The notes: generated by a model not told the origin, from the letters alone. A stretch of 64,000 nt of DNA from Enterococcus columbae DSM 7374 = ATCC 51263 (GCF_000406925.1 NZ_KE136349.1:72446-136445), one strand, 5' to 3'; counted from the first letter of the stretch, positions 1 through 9,450 are shown. Translations and numbers: made by a program.

Positions 1-36
1 GATTAAGACCTATATTGATTTACATCATTCTCAAAC
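1..36 (-). CRISPR. Leader-proximal type II-A CRISPR repeat
   Basis: Read on the minus strand this 36-base unit begins GTTTGAGAATGATG and ends GGTCTTAATC. It is a near match to the plus-strand copy of the tracrRNA anti-repeat at 6169-6204, which identifies it as a CRISPR repeat. It lies downstream of csn2, where type II-A arrays sit, and is the repeat next to the leader. Spacers and further repeats would lie left of base 1, so no spacer can be read here. Confidence 0.88.
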
Positions 37-90
37 CTCAAATTCAAAAATGAAGATGCCATCACACATCGATCAACATAAATCTTAACC
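37..90 (-). promoter_or_regulatory. CRISPR leader with ATTTGAG anchoring sequence
   Basis: The leader runs from the end of csn2 to the first repeat. The seven bases touching the repeat (43 down to 37, minus strand) read ATTTGAG, the leader-anchoring sequence known to direct spacer integration by the Cas1-Cas2-Csn2-Cas9 machinery in type II-A systems. Bases 90-71 (minus strand, GGTTAAGATTTATGTTGATC) are complementary to the 3' half of the adjacent repeat. No clear array promoter is visible in this short stretch, so the array may be read through from the cas operon. Confidence 0.75.
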
Positions 91-120
91 AGATGGCTCT
101 AAAAAATTTCAGAGCCATCT
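91..120 (-). terminator. Inverted repeat at the csn2 stop codon
   Basis: A perfect 10-base inverted repeat (agatggctct at 91-100, agagccatct at 111-120) with a 10-base loop overlaps the csn2 stop codon. No T-run follows on the minus strand, so it may be an mRNA 3' hairpin or processing site rather than a true intrinsic terminator. Confidence 0.4.
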
Positions 121-773
121 ACATCCATAATATACCATTTATACGGAAATGAATAGTTTATCTGATAACTATTCACCATCAAAATTTTTATTTCCTCATA
201 TTTTGCAATTTTTTCAAGTTCTACCAATTGGCTTTCAGATAAAATACTCGATAAATTGACAAATATCAATAATTTTTTTTGAAGTAATCTCTGAGACAAT
301 TGTATAAATGTAAGTAACCTTTCAAAATAATCTGTATCTTGAAAATCAAACTCAACTTTCATTAATTTTAATAAACTGGTTAGCTCAAATTCTTCACTAT
401 ATTGAAGGGGATAATCATTGCATTCAGAGATTCTCTCCATCAACTGTACTAACTCTGATTTCACAGATACATACTTCTCATACAATTCACCAAATTGTAC
501 AATATCTTTTATTTCTTTGAATAGTTCACTGATAAATTTTTTATCGTTATAATCTATTTCCAATGGAGATAAGATAAGGCTAGCTTCTTTTTTCAGCGAG
601 ATAATTTTGTCATCATTCGATAATACAAAATTTCCATCGTTTCCTTCGATTATTTGACCTTGTAACTCGGTTAAATAATACAAAAATAGACTTGGAGATT
701 CGATTGTCCAAATACAAACAGCTTTATCTTCAAAATCTAATTGCATGTTGATGTCTGGATGTACTAATTTCAT
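99..773 (-). CDS. csn2: Type II-A CRISPR-associated protein Csn2
   Basis: Csn2 forms a tetrameric ring that slides on double-stranded DNA ends and works with Cas1, Cas2 and Cas9 in spacer acquisition. The 224-residue length is normal for the short Csn2 form. It begins [17 protein letters not shown] and is the last gene of the cas operon, starting four bases inside the end of cas2. Assignment rests on position, length and overall character; Csn2 has no short catalytic motif. The leader and repeat follow its stop codon. Confidence 0.9.
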   Translation of the reverse strand: MKLVHPDINMQLDFEDKAVCIWTIESPSLFLYYLTELQGQIIEGNDGNFVLSNDDKIISLKKEASLILSPLEIDYNDKKFISELFKEIKDIVQFGELYEKYVSVKSELVQLMERISECNDYPLQYSEEFELTSLLKLMKVEFDFQDTDYFERLLTFIQLSQRLLQKKLLIFVNLSSILSESQLVELEKIAKYEEIKILMVNSYQINYSFPYKWYIMDVDGSEIF

Positions 774-1090
774 AATATTACCAACCTTTGATCTGTATCT
801 AGAACTTCAGTGCTATATTCACCAACAATATATTCCATTTTTGAAAACTGTTTCTCAGTCACTGTCAACAATTGAACCAATCCATCTTCAGGTCGATTCT
901 TTTTGACTTGTTCTACAACAGCCTTTGCAGCACTTTCATTTAAAACCATTTTACAATAGACAGATTCCTGCAACATGATAAATCCGTCTTTAATCAAAAA
1001 TTTCCTAAAATTTCGATAATCTCTCCGTTGATCTAGACTTAGTACAGGAAGGTCAAAAAATACAAGTATTCTCATAAATCTATAACTCAA
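770..1090 (-). CDS. cas2: CRISPR-associated endoribonuclease Cas2
   Basis: Cas2 dimerises and bridges two Cas1 dimers in the spacer integration complex. This 106-residue protein has the Cas2 ferredoxin fold signature near the start ([13 protein letters not shown]), with the conserved aspartate at the end of the first strand, and then a QESVYCKM segment in the position typical of Cas2. It overlaps the end of cas1 by 11 bases and the start of csn2 by 4, showing translational coupling within a single operon. Confidence 0.96.
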   Translation of the reverse strand: MSYRFMRILVFFDLPVLSLDQRRDYRNFRKFLIKDGFIMLQESVYCKMVLNESAAKAVVEQVKKNRPEDGLVQLLTVTEKQFSKMEYIVGEYSTEVLDTDQRLVIL

Positions 1091-1955
1091 ATTGATAAAA
1101 TTTTATAGCGCTCACATTATTATCACTTAATGCATCTAAAACACTCTTACAATATATTTTAATTGCATTATTTAGATATTGCTTTCGGCCATCAATATAG
1201 AGTTCTTTATTTAATAAATCTATTAAAGTAGTTTTATGATCCTTAGTAAACTCATTAAATGGTAAAAAGCTTAGAACTTGTTGATCGACAATTGGGCGAA
1301 AAGGCTCCATCAAATCACTGGATAAGTTAAACTGATTGAACATGTTATCATGAAATATTCCCACTTGTGTCAAATAACCACAGGCAACAATTTCTCTATT
1401 AATTGATGACAAGAGTATGGAGTAACCATAATTCAAAGCTGCATTAATGGCACTATCACTCGTTCTAGTAAAATCCATTCCAAACAAAGCATTAAAATAT
1501 ACTTTGGCGGCATGTCCTTCTCGATTGCTTTCGTCATTCCAAGTCATTTCGCGAATATACTGATTTAAAAGTGAGGCTTCATCCTTTCCTAGCATTTGTA
1601 AGAGTTCTTTTTGTTTCCTAATTTTTTCTGTAACAATTTCTGTCCAAACTGCTTCTTTAATTTCTTTTTTCCATTGAATTTGTTGACGAATCTTGTTACT
1701 TGTATCATGACTACCATAATAGGCTACTAATTCAGAAGATGGATTCCATTTTTCATCACAAAATATTACCTTAATCTTTTTCTTAGTCAATTCAGCTAGT
1801 AAGCACACAGTTAGTGAAACAGCCGTTGATGCGATGATCAACGTGCTGATTTCACTAATATTAATCTCTATTTTTTCCTTTTGTCTGACTACCATTCGTC
1901 CTAAGCGATAATCTAATTTCGCAGATTGAGAAATAACAACCACTCGCCAACTCAT
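1080..1955 (-). CDS. cas1: CRISPR-associated integrase Cas1 (type II-A)
   Basis: Cas1 is the metal-dependent integrase that inserts new spacers at the leader end of the array. The protein is 291 residues, as in other II-A Cas1 proteins. It opens [17 protein letters not shown], and mid-protein it contains the [13 protein letters not shown] segment typical of the Cas1 helical domain. The start codon overlaps the cas9 stop by four bases. Order and orientation (cas9-cas1-cas2-csn2) are exactly type II-A. Confidence 0.96.
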   Translation of the reverse strand: MSWRVVVISQSAKLDYRLGRMVVRQKEKIEINISEISTLIIASTAVSLTVCLLAELTKKKIKVIFCDEKWNPSSELVAYYGSHDTSNKIRQQIQWKKEIKEAVWTEIVTEKIRKQKELLQMLGKDEASLLNQYIREMTWNDESNREGHAAKVYFNALFGMDFTRTSDSAINAALNYGYSILLSSINREIVACGYLTQVGIFHDNMFNQFNLSSDLMEPFRPIVDQQVLSFLPFNEFTKDHKTTLIDLLNKELYIDGRKQYLNNAIKIYCKSVLDALSDNNVSAIKFYQFEL

Positions 1956-4900
1956 AACGCTGTCAACTCAATTTCATGTTCAAAAATACCACTAGGTGAT
2001 TGATGAATAATACTCATTTTATCATTTTCCTTCAGATTTTTTGACATGCTAATACTACCAAATTTACTCGTTGCACCAATTTTTGTAATATTAGCAAGTT
2101 GTGAATTACATTGAAAAAGATGCAACAATTCAAAAATCATCTCACATTTGACTTCCGTATCCAAACTAATGAATTTATCTCTACAAATCACCAATTTATC
2201 ATATTTATCATTAATTACGTTGTATATATTTTCATTCAATTTATATGATAACACATCAAAAAGGGCATCTAAATCTTTTAACTGATCTGAAGCAAATTTA
2301 GTCAATAATATGTTAGAATTTTTGGAGACTCTTTTTTTATACATATATTTTTCAATTACTTTTAACTGCTTAATATGCTGACTCTCAAGCAATAATGGCA
2401 CATCTACATTTATTAATAAGCTTTTCTTATCATATCTACCAGGAATCCGTATTAATGAACCATTATAATTGAATAAAGAATTAATCATAACTTTAGGCAT
2501 TAATATCTCTACATTATTTAAATCTTTTTCACTTTCCAGATACTCTTTCAACAATTCCAAATTACAATCAAATTTCTTAGCTAGGTGTACAGGAATATAC
2601 TCAAAAGATTTTATAGTTTTTCCCCTTCGAACTGATTTAATAAATACAAAGTATGCTCCTTTTGCCTTGTTGTATCCACCATATTTAGAAATATCAATTA
2701 AGCGATCATCACTTGATTTAATAGGAACTTGACCTTTTCCCTTTTTCATCAGTTGTTGATCAAATAGTTGGCCATCTACTTCTTTAACCATTCGACTGAT
2801 TAAGACAGTATTACGACTGATTACCTTTTTAACAGTTGCTATTGTTCCAGGATTATTTTCACTTTGACCAATCCAAGCTATGACACCATTAGATTCAATT
2901 TTCTTAGCTTTCTGCAGTAATTTTCGCAAATTATATTCTTGATTTGCTTTATTTTGAATGAATCGATAGGGACTATTGGTAAATTTAGTATGATAAGCAT
3001 TCCCCACTACAATGTTCAAATATGCATCGTGCGCATGGTGGCAATCATTTAATTCACGTACTTTAAGAATTTCAAAATCTTGGCGGAAATTAGTAATATG
3101 TTTTGCTTTAGAATATACAATTTCGCTTTCTGGGAACCAATTGCTTAAAATTTCTGCGACTGCTTTGGTACTTTGGCGAGTTTCAACTAACTGACGAGCG
3201 ATAAACCCAGCTAATTCTTCATCACTAAAAGGTGTAGAACGAATGAGTCTTTCAAATTTTTCTTTTGTAATAAGCCCTTTACTTAATAAAGTATTCCATA
3301 ATGTTTTCACTTTTTCATCATCGCGAATATTTTTATCTATAGGATAGCGATCTGATTTGTCATTATTAATACCTTTTTTAACTAAAACAAGATTATTAAA
3401 ACTATCATCTATTGTTTTTGATTGTGGATAAATATGATCAATATCATAATTACTATTAGCAGATACTAAATTTTCAAAATCAATTGCATCGTTTGTATAC
3501 ATACATTTTCCAAGTTGTGTAAAGTATAAATATACTTTCTTACTCCTAAGTTGCTCCTCTGTTAGTGAATTTAGTTTTTCAAATAAATTTTTGTATTTTT
3601 CCGCATTTTTATATACTTCAGATAGTACTTGTTTTCTTGATTTGGTTGTTTTACTTTCTTGTTTTTCACGTGCCATTTCGATAAAAATTCGTTTTGGATC
3701 GTGTTTCATCACTTGTTTGATATCTTTTATAACAAGTAAGGTTTGCCAAATTTGGCGTTTTACAGCTGGAGAAACATACAAATCATTGACAATACGATAT
3801 GAGATGGATTCCAAATCTACTTTAGGATTTTCTTTTTCAATTGCCTCTACAAAATGATAAGGTTCTGACAATAATTGCATTAAGTTATTCTGTGTTTCGT
3901 ACATACACTGAATAATAGTACGTAGCTCTCCTGTTTCTTGATCAACAGAGGTTATTTCAGATAAGAATTTTTTAGATAGTCTACCCCAATCTCTATAATT
4001 GAATGTAGCCATTCTAGATAATGATTTTTCATCAATGTTAGGGTATAATGCAGCCAATCGTTTTTTCAGTAGTTTCTTATCATCGCCAAACAAGGTAACG
4101 TTCAAGATAATTTTTTCCATTTGGTCTTCGGTTAATGTCAAATGGCCTAATTTCTCTTTAAAATCATGGTACGCAGTTAAACTAGATTTTACATCATCGG
4201 CTAAACCTGATAATTCGTCTTTTTCAGAGATGACTCCTTCTTTAAGTAAATAATTTTTAATTTTTTTCAATGTTACTTTACGATTACGTTTAAATACATT
4301 TTCATAAATCTCTTGTTTAACGCTCACTTCAAGTGGACGGCCATCTAAACGAAGATTGTTTAATTCACTTAAGACTAAATATTTACTATATAATAGAGAA
4401 TATTTTGGCAAGACATCTTCATTCACTAAATAAGTACATTTGTTAGTCATGCGACGGATGAACTTTTCTGCACTGGCTTCTAAATCGACCTTTTCCTCAA
4501 AGTTCCAAGGATAAATCTTGCCTTCTTCTCCTTCTTTACGTACCATCCAATTTGTGCTCTTACCATTTCTATTTACCCCATTTAATGGGCCAACATAATA
4601 AGGAATTCTGTAACTAAAGGTTTTAATGATTTTATCCCGGTTTTCTTTTAGTACAGGGAGACGATTTTCTAAATTATTGAAAATTCGTCTCAGCTCATTT
4701 AGCTTAATTTGATAAGGGATTACGCCATTATCAGAATTCACTTGCAACGGTAAATATTTATTCACTTCAATCAAAGATTCAATTTCAGCTAATCTAGCCA
4801 AAACTGCCTTATCCGAAACCTTCTTTTTAATTGGATCAATTACTTGTTTTTTAATATAAGCATAAAAATCATTTCGCTTTGCACGCTTAACTTCAAGTTC

Positions 4901-6004
4901 TTGCTTTTTACCATTAATCTTGGTATGACCTACATAAGCGGGATAATTGTTTGCAATATTTGGATTAATAAAAATATCTTGATAAATTTTACGATCTAAG
5001 TATTTTTTGATGAATGATTTTAGTTCAACTAATTGCTCATGATGGGTTTCATAACTTTTCACTCGTGCTTCGGCTAGTGAAGCATTATCCCCTAAAATAT
5101 CAGTTAAGATTTTCCAATCATACAATCTCTTAGCTGCTTCGATCACCGCAAATCTATCTTCTAATAATGCTTGAATGCCCTCAACGCTATCTTCAAAATT
5201 AGCATTAGCAAATTCAATTTTGGCATACTCACTCTCTTTCAAACCACTATCATCAAACAATTCAGCCAAATTGGTACTACCGCCAGAAATTAATGAACAA
5301 AATGCTTTTGCAGATTTCGTTTTAACACCTAAAGTATTAATGAAAGCCTTTTTACGTTCACCTCGGCCTAAATCTTTATTATAGATTTCTTTAATCGCAT
5401 CAACTTTATCTTTTAAGCTTAACTCCCAATCATCAACGTATTCCTTTAAGACATTTTCCAATTGTTCAAGTATGGATTGAATATCTTTTACATCATTGAT
5501 ATCTCCACTATGTAAAAAATTTCCTCGATTCTTCATATAATAATGTAAAGCCAAATAAACTAATCGAATGTCGGGTGTATCTGAAGTAGTCATTAGATAG
5601 ACAATCAGATGATTGATAGTAGGAAATTGTTTATAAAAATCTTTATCGGTAAAACCTTGGTCCACAAATAAAGCATAGGGTAACTCAACTTGTTTTCCGT
5701 CAAGCGTACGCTTATCTTCAGCAACATATCGGCTTTCTTTCATTCGATGGAAAAATCCAGCATCAATTTTTAAGACTTCTTCACCAAGTAATTCTTGTAA
5801 AATTTGAATTCTTTGTTTCCGTCGATTTTGTCTTCTACGATTGGTTCTACTTACTCTTCTTACTTCAGCTGTTTGTGCAATATCAAAAGTTCGCACTCCC
5901 CATAAATCTTTCCCTTTTTTTCTTACTAATTGATATTTTTCATCAGTCACAGCCCATCCGACAGAAGCACTCCCCATGTCCACGCCTAAATAATACTGTT
6001 GCAT
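1952..6004 (-). CDS. cas9: CRISPR-associated endonuclease Cas9 (type II-A)
   Basis: RNA-guided DNA endonuclease of 1350 residues. RuvC-I is at the N-terminus (YYLGVDMGSASVGWAV, catalytic D9), followed by an arginine-rich bridge helix (RRVSRTNRRRQNRRKQR). RuvC-II is IFIEMAREKQ with E776. The HNH domain is YDIDHIYPQSKTIDDSFNN with H857. RuvC-III is HHAHDAYLN with H990 and D993. All catalytic residues line up with SpCas9 D10, E762, H840, H983 and D986, so the nuclease should be active. The REC lobe fills about 70-720 and the PAM-interacting region the last 250 residues; the PAM cannot be predicted from sequence alone. A GAGGTGAG ribosome site precedes the ATG. The tracrRNA lies just upstream on the same strand. 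Confidence 0.98.
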   Translation of the reverse strand: MQQYYLGVDMGSASVGWAVTDEKYQLVRKKGKDLWGVRTFDIAQTAEVRRVSRTNRRRQNRRKQRIQILQELLGEEVLKIDAGFFHRMKESRYVAEDKRTLDGKQVELPYALFVDQGFTDKDFYKQFPTINHLIVYLMTTSDTPDIRLVYLALHYYMKNRGNFLHSGDINDVKDIQSILEQLENVLKEYVDDWELSLKDKVDAIKEIYNKDLGRGERKKAFINTLGVKTKSAKAFCSLISGGSTNLAELFDDSGLKESEYAKIEFANANFEDSVEGIQALLEDRFAVIEAAKRLYDWKILTDILGDNASLAEARVKSYETHHEQLVELKSFIKKYLDRKIYQDIFINPNIANNYPAYVGHTKINGKKQELEVKRAKRNDFYAYIKKQVIDPIKKKVSDKAVLARLAEIESLIEVNKYLPLQVNSDNGVIPYQIKLNELRRIFNNLENRLPVLKENRDKIIKTFSYRIPYYVGPLNGVNRNGKSTNWMVRKEGEEGKIYPWNFEEKVDLEASAEKFIRRMTNKCTYLVNEDVLPKYSLLYSKYLVLSELNNLRLDGRPLEVSVKQEIYENVFKRNRKVTLKKIKNYLLKEGVISEKDELSGLADDVKSSLTAYHDFKEKLGHLTLTEDQMEKIILNVTLFGDDKKLLKKRLAALYPNIDEKSLSRMATFNYRDWGRLSKKFLSEITSVDQETGELRTIIQCMYETQNNLMQLLSEPYHFVEAIEKENPKVDLESISYRIVNDLYVSPAVKRQIWQTLLVIKDIKQVMKHDPKRIFIEMAREKQESKTTKSRKQVLSEVYKNAEKYKNLFEKLNSLTEEQLRSKKVYLYFTQLGKCMYTNDAIDFENLVSANSNYDIDHIYPQSKTIDDSFNNLVLVKKGINNDKSDRYPIDKNIRDDEKVKTLWNTLLSKGLITKEKFERLIRSTPFSDEELAGFIARQLVETRQSTKAVAEILSNWFPESEIVYSKAKHITNFRQDFEILKVRELNDCHHAHDAYLNIVVGNAYHTKFTNSPYRFIQNKANQEYNLRKLLQKAKKIESNGVIAWIGQSENNPGTIATVKKVISRNTVLISRMVKEVDGQLFDQQLMKKGKGQVPIKSSDDRLIDISKYGGYNKAKGAYFVFIKSVRRGKTIKSFEYIPVHLAKKFDCNLELLKEYLESEKDLNNVEILMPKVMINSLFNYNGSLIRIPGRYDKKSLLINVDVPLLLESQHIKQLKVIEKYMYKKRVSKNSNILLTKFASDQLKDLDALFDVLSYKLNENIYNVINDKYDKLVICRDKFISLDTEVKCEMIFELLHLFQCNSQLANITKIGATSKFGSISMSKNLKENDKMSIIHQSPSGIFEHEIELTAL

Positions 6005-6038
6005 AATCTCACCTCAATAAAACGATTTCATTTTTATC

Positions 6039-6067
6039 ATTATAACCTAGTTTTTATTATTTTAAAA
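6039..6067 (-). promoter_or_regulatory. Putative cas operon promoter
   Basis: On the minus strand a perfect TATAAT (-10, 6039-6044) lies 17 bases downstream of a weak TTTTAA (-35, 6062-6067), about 35 bases before the cas9 start. It lies between the tracrRNA terminator and cas9, so cas9 likely has its own promoter. The -35 is poor, consistent with low or regulated expression. Confidence 0.55.
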
Positions 6068-6090
6068 CTAAATTTTTTTATCCAAAAAAC

Positions 6091-6206
6091 AAAAAAAGCT
6101 TACTAAAATTAGCAAGCTAACAATCTGCACAATGCAGTCCGTATAAACGGTATTTACGATAAATCGTTATTTGAACTTATGATGTAAATTATATAAGTCT
6201 TAACTT
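6091..6206 (-). ncRNA. tracrRNA
   Basis: The anti-repeat covers 6204-6169 on the minus strand and pairs with the CRISPR repeat. The lower stem (repeat GUUUGA with tracr UCAAAU) and upper stem (repeat AUGAUGUAAAU with tracr AUUUACAUCAU) flank a bulge of GA on the crRNA side and AAGU on the tracr side, the same bulge as in the S. pyogenes guide. Downstream are three short hairpins (ACGAU-UU-AUCGU; CCGU-UUAU-ACGG; CUGCA-UUG-UGCAG) and then a 9-bp terminator stem (6097-6118) followed by a U tract (6096-6091). A promoter sits directly upstream. The predicted transcript is about 115 nt. Confidence 0.92.
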
Positions 6207-6212
6207 GACTTT

Positions 6213-6241
6213 ATTTTACAGCTGATTTTAAAAATAGTCAA
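6213..6241 (-). promoter_or_regulatory. tracrRNA promoter
   Basis: Minus strand TTGACT (6241-6236), 17-base spacer, TAAAAT (6218-6213). Predicted transcription starts near 6206, directly at the anti-repeat, giving a short-form tracrRNA. No second, more distal promoter for a long-form tracrRNA was obvious. Confidence 0.8.
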
Positions 6242-6250
6242 TTACTTTCT

Positions 6251-6284
6251 ATAAAAAAGTACCTAGTTAAGCTAGATACTTTTT
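6251..6284 (-). terminator. Intrinsic terminator of the CPCC gene
   Basis: Inverted repeat aaaaaagta-cctag/ctaga-tacttttttc forms a stem followed by a T-run on the minus strand, about 25 bases after the CPCC-family stop codon. It separates that gene from the tracrRNA promoter. Confidence 0.7.
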
Positions 6285-6306
6285 TCTATGATGATTTTCA
6301 ATTAAA

Positions 6307-6513
6307 TTATTCTATCGGCAAACCTTTTCTATAAGCTTCCTTTGCTTCTTCTAGCGTCATCTTATTTGGTCCACCATCAATATTGGTTTCTCCGGTGTTT
6401 TGCCAACCACATTTATCACAAATATCGTATGTTTCAACAAGTGCACCGCAAACTGGACAGTGCATATGTTCCCAGCCATCAATCATGATTATGTTCTCAT
6501 TCGTAGTCGTCAT
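6307..6513 (-). CDS. CPCC-type cysteine-rich zinc-binding small protein
   Basis: A 68-residue protein with two CxxC knuckles (HCPVCGALVETYDICDKCGW, residues about 18-37) and the tail INGGPN-like DGGPNKMTLEEAKEAYRKG. This layout matches the CPCC domain family of small zinc-ribbon proteins of unknown function found in many bacteria, often near toxin or immunity genes. An AGGAGTG ribosome site precedes the ATG. The function cannot be predicted further. The start overlaps the end of a decayed upstream reading frame. Confidence 0.7.
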   Translation of the reverse strand: MTTTNENIIMIDGWEHMHCPVCGALVETYDICDKCGWQNTGETNIDGGPNKMTLEEAKEAYRKGLPIE

Positions 6514-6780
6514 AATAACACTCCTCTTTTTCGTCTGATTTAAACACAGTTGTAATTTTTACACTTTTATTTTTTCCGATTTTCCCAATAGTAATTATAG
6601 TGTTTTCACGATCATAGCGAACACGTATGAATTCAGAGGCACATACTAAAATATTTTCATATATAGGTTCAAATAATAATTCACTAGCTAATTTTTGATA
6701 TTTCCCTTTGTTATATTACCAAGTTCTTTTCTATGGGATTTACAGTGCCCACAGAAAGATTTTTCACTAAGAAAACTTGA
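6497..6780 (-). pseudogene. Decayed small protein gene upstream of the CPCC gene
   Basis: In one minus-strand frame about 65 codons ending at 6497 read like real protein (KLASELLFEPIYENILV and VRYDRENTIITIGKIG), but there is no usable start. An upstream frame reads FCGHCKSHRKELGNITKG and appears to have been the N-terminal part, now joined by a frameshift near 6705. The CxxC pair suggests a small zinc-binding protein. The family is not recognised. It overlaps the CPCC gene start, as in a former operon. Confidence 0.4.
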
Positions 6781-6920
6781 CTAAATCCAAACAGATCTCT
6801 CTTTTAATATCTTATATCCCTCAACATCATTATACTTCATCTCAACGAATCACATAAACGATTTCGGCGCATATTGGCTAACAATTGATTGATAGCTAAC
6901 TCTAGTAAAGTTTTACATTA

Positions 6921-7364
6921 GCTGGATTTTATGTGGTTACTACTGATTTAGAAGATCGTAATATTGCTGGGATTATTCAAGCAAATCGCCAAAGAGGAGA
7001 AATTGAAGAAAGCTTCAGAATCATGAAAAGTGAATGAAGAACGCGACCTATGTATGTTAGAAAAGAAGAAACGATAAACGGTCATTTATTGACTTGTTTT
7101 ATCGCACTGCTTTCGTTTAGAATTCTTGAAAAACATGATTGATCAGAGAAATATACTACTGGTGAAATCATTGAAACTTTACGAAAAATGAATCTTGTTT
7201 ATCTTGGTAGAACGAATGATACGCCAACTTTTAAGCGAACAAGTTTAATTGATGACTGGATGGATACTTTTAGACTTGCTGTAGCGAGAAAAATAATTAC
7301 TCAAAAATATTTGAAAAAATTTTCTCGAGTCGTTCAATCAGAAAAAAGTACGAAAATGAAATAA
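6921..7364 (+). pseudogene. IS1634/IS4-like transposase C-terminal remnant
   Basis: One frame reads FYVVTTDLEDRNIAGIIQ, QRGEIEESFRIMKSE, stop, RTRPMYVRKEETINGHFL, FRILEKHD, stop, and ends KKFSRVVQSEKSTKMK with TAA at 7362. The pattern of a YR/IEE.FR.MKS block followed by RP.YV and I.GHF matches the C-terminal catalytic part of IS1634/IS4-type DDE transposases. Two in-frame TGA codons and the missing N-terminal part show it is dead. No terminal repeats were found. Confidence 0.75.
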
Positions 7365-7371
7365 CATAAAC

Positions 7372-7413
7372 AAACTCCCCTAAACGCTGTAATATCAAGC
7401 ATTAGGGGAGTTT
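7372..7413. terminator. Bidirectional terminator hairpin
   Basis: A perfect 12-base inverted repeat (aaactcccctaa / ttaggggagttt) with an 18-base loop. A-rich and T-rich flanks allow it to work on either strand. It lies between the transposase remnant and the truncated fragment that follows. Confidence 0.65.
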
Positions 7414-7516
7414 TATCGTCTTTTAACTGTAAAACTCGAGTACTTCTTTCCCTGAAGGAATTCAATTCATCTCTAGCCTGCTTTAACTTTTCTACGGCAC
7501 TCTCTACATCAATCAC
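7414..7516 (-). pseudogene. Short gene fragment, N-terminal part only
   Basis: The minus strand from 7516 reads IDVESAVEKLKQARDELNSF, a convincing helical protein start, and then runs into the terminator hairpin. A one-base frame shift would continue GKKYSSFTVKR, resembling the start of small DUF1413-type proteins, but this is only suggestive. It abuts the truncated hicB exactly at about 7516, so both look like leftovers of a deletion junction. Confidence 0.3.
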
Positions 7517-7548
7517 GGGAACATTATATTACAGTCACCTTTCCTGAT

Positions 7549-7863
7549 GTGCCAGAAGCTATCACGCAAGGCGAAACGCAAACTGAAGCTTTTGAAATGG
7601 CACAAGAAGTTTTAGGATTAGCGCTTGAAGATTATAGCGAATATCCAAACCCTAGCGATATCTCTTTGTTAAAGCAACAATATCCAGAAAGTACATTAGC
7701 ACTAGTTGCGATTGACATGCTCGCTTATAAGAAAAAATACCATTCTAAAAAAATAAGAAAAAATGTTACAATTCCAGAATGGTTAAATGGGCTTGCTGAA
7801 GAAAGTGATTTAAACTTTTCTCAAATACTGACCGAAGCACTTGAATTAAAACTAAATGTATAA
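7549..7863 (+). pseudogene. hicB: HicB-type antitoxin, N-terminally truncated
   Basis: The sequence PDVPEAITQGETQTEAFEMA followed by LGLALEDY is the hallmark of the HicB RNase-H-like domain, and the C-terminal part (VTIPEWLNGLAEESDLNFSQ) is a ribbon-helix-helix DNA-binding segment. HicB neutralises the HicA mRNA interferase. The frame stays open upstream (ITVTFPDVPE) to about 7516 but has no start codon there, so the normal first beta strand has been lost; only a GTG at 7549 remains. No hicA is present. It is either an orphan antitoxin or, more probably, a pseudogene. A terminator follows. Confidence 0.7.
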
Positions 7864-7865
7864 TT

Positions 7866-7898
7866 AAAAGCCACGGCTATGAAGGCTGTGGCTTTTTT
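7866..7898 (+). terminator. Terminator after hicB
   Basis: Stem aagccacggc / gctgtggctt with loop tatgaag, followed by a T-run, directly after the hicB stop. Confidence 0.85.
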
Positions 7899-7998
7899 AT
7901 ACGCATATTTCCGAAAATATGAATAAGCAAAAAATTGGAAAATTGACCGAATTTTCTGCTGGAGTTCCAACATTGGGGCCAACGAAAGCGTTGGAACT

Positions 7999-8043
7999 AA
8001 AAAATAGCCATAAGAACATCGATAAATCAACATTCTTATGGCT
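7999..8043 (-). terminator. Terminator of the suf operon
   Basis: On the minus strand the 11-bp stem agccataagaa / ttcttatggct (8043-8033 with 8016-8006) is followed by a T-run (8004-7999). It starts about 10 bases after the sufB stop. Confidence 0.88.
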
Positions 8044-8053
8044 AAATAAGGGC

Positions 8054-9450
8054 TTATCCGACAGAACCTTCCATTTCATAACTGATTAGACGGTTTAACT
8101 CTACAGCATATTCCATTGGTAGTTCTTTCGTAAATGGTTCCACAAAGCCCATAACAATCATTTCAGTAGCTTCAGATTCAGATAAACCTCGGCTCATTAA
8201 ATAATATAATTGTTCTTCTGAGATTTTAGAAACCTTAGCTTCGTGTTCTAATGAAACTTGGCTATTGTGAATTTCATTGAATGGAATCGTATCAGATTTA
8301 GATAATTCATCCATGATAATCGTGTCACATTCAATATGCGAAATAGAACCTTTACTCTTTTTACTAAAGGCAACCTGACCACGGTAGTTTACTTCACCAC
8401 CATCTTTAGCAATAGATTTTGAAACGATAGAGCTTGAAGTATTCGGTGCATTGTGAATCATTTTCGCACCAGTATCTTGGATTTGGTTGGCTCCAGCAAA
8501 GGCAATGGATAACATTGTCCCACGAGCGCCTTCACCTTCTAAAAAGACACTTGGGTATTTCATGGTTGTTTTAGCTCCAAGGTTTCCATCAATCCATTCT
8601 ACTGTCGCATTTTCTTCAGCACGTGCACGTTTGGTTACCAAGTTATACACGTTATCTGACCAGTTTTGGATAGTTGTATAACGGCAGTATGCATCTTTTA
8701 GTGTAAAGATTTCTACAATCGCCGCATGCAAGCTATTGCTTGAATAAGTTGGCGCTGTACAGCCTTCAACATAATGCACACTCGCACCTTCATCGACAAT
8801 AATTAACGTCCGTTCAAATTGTCCGGTATTTTCTGCGTTAATTCTGAAATAGGTTTGTAATGGAATTTCACAGCGCACGCCCTTTGGTACATAGATAAAA
8901 GTACCACCTGACCATACGGCTGAATTTAAGGCTGCTAATTTATTATCCGTTGGTGGAACTAATTTAGCAAAGTATTGTTTGAAAAGTTCAGGGTATTCTC
9001 TTAAAGCTGAATCAGTATCCGTAAAGATAATCCCTAGCTTTTCAAATTCTTCTTTCATATTGTGATAAACCACTTCTGATTCATATTGCGCTGAAGCACC
9101 GGCTAAATAAGCTCGTTCAGCTTCTGGAATCCCAATTTTTTCAAAGGTTTCTTTGATTTTATCCGGTACATCTTCCCAAGATCTGGCTGGTTTATCACTT
9201 GGCTTTTGATAGTATTTAATCGCATCAAAATCAATATCCGATAAATCTGGACCCCAGTCTTGCATTTTCATTTTGTGGAAAGTTTCCAATGATTTTAAAC
9301 GAAATTCCAACATCCATTCAGGCTCACCTTTTACGCGAGAAATTTCGCGAACGATGTCTTCAGTTAAGCCTTTACCAGTACTATAGATGGGTTCTACGTC
9401 ATCATGGAAACCAAATTTATATTCTTCTAATTCAGGTACGCCCATTTTTT

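Noticed and set aside
6169-6240. Possible long-form tracrRNA that would target the cas promoter, as in S. pyogenes.
   Set aside because: The bases before the anti-repeat (AAATAAAGTCAA) show no match to the cas9 promoter region and no distal promoter was found.
7821-8079. Two minus-strand open frames between hicB and sufB.
   Set aside because: They overlap two terminators and the sufB end, have no ribosome site, and encode no recognisable protein.
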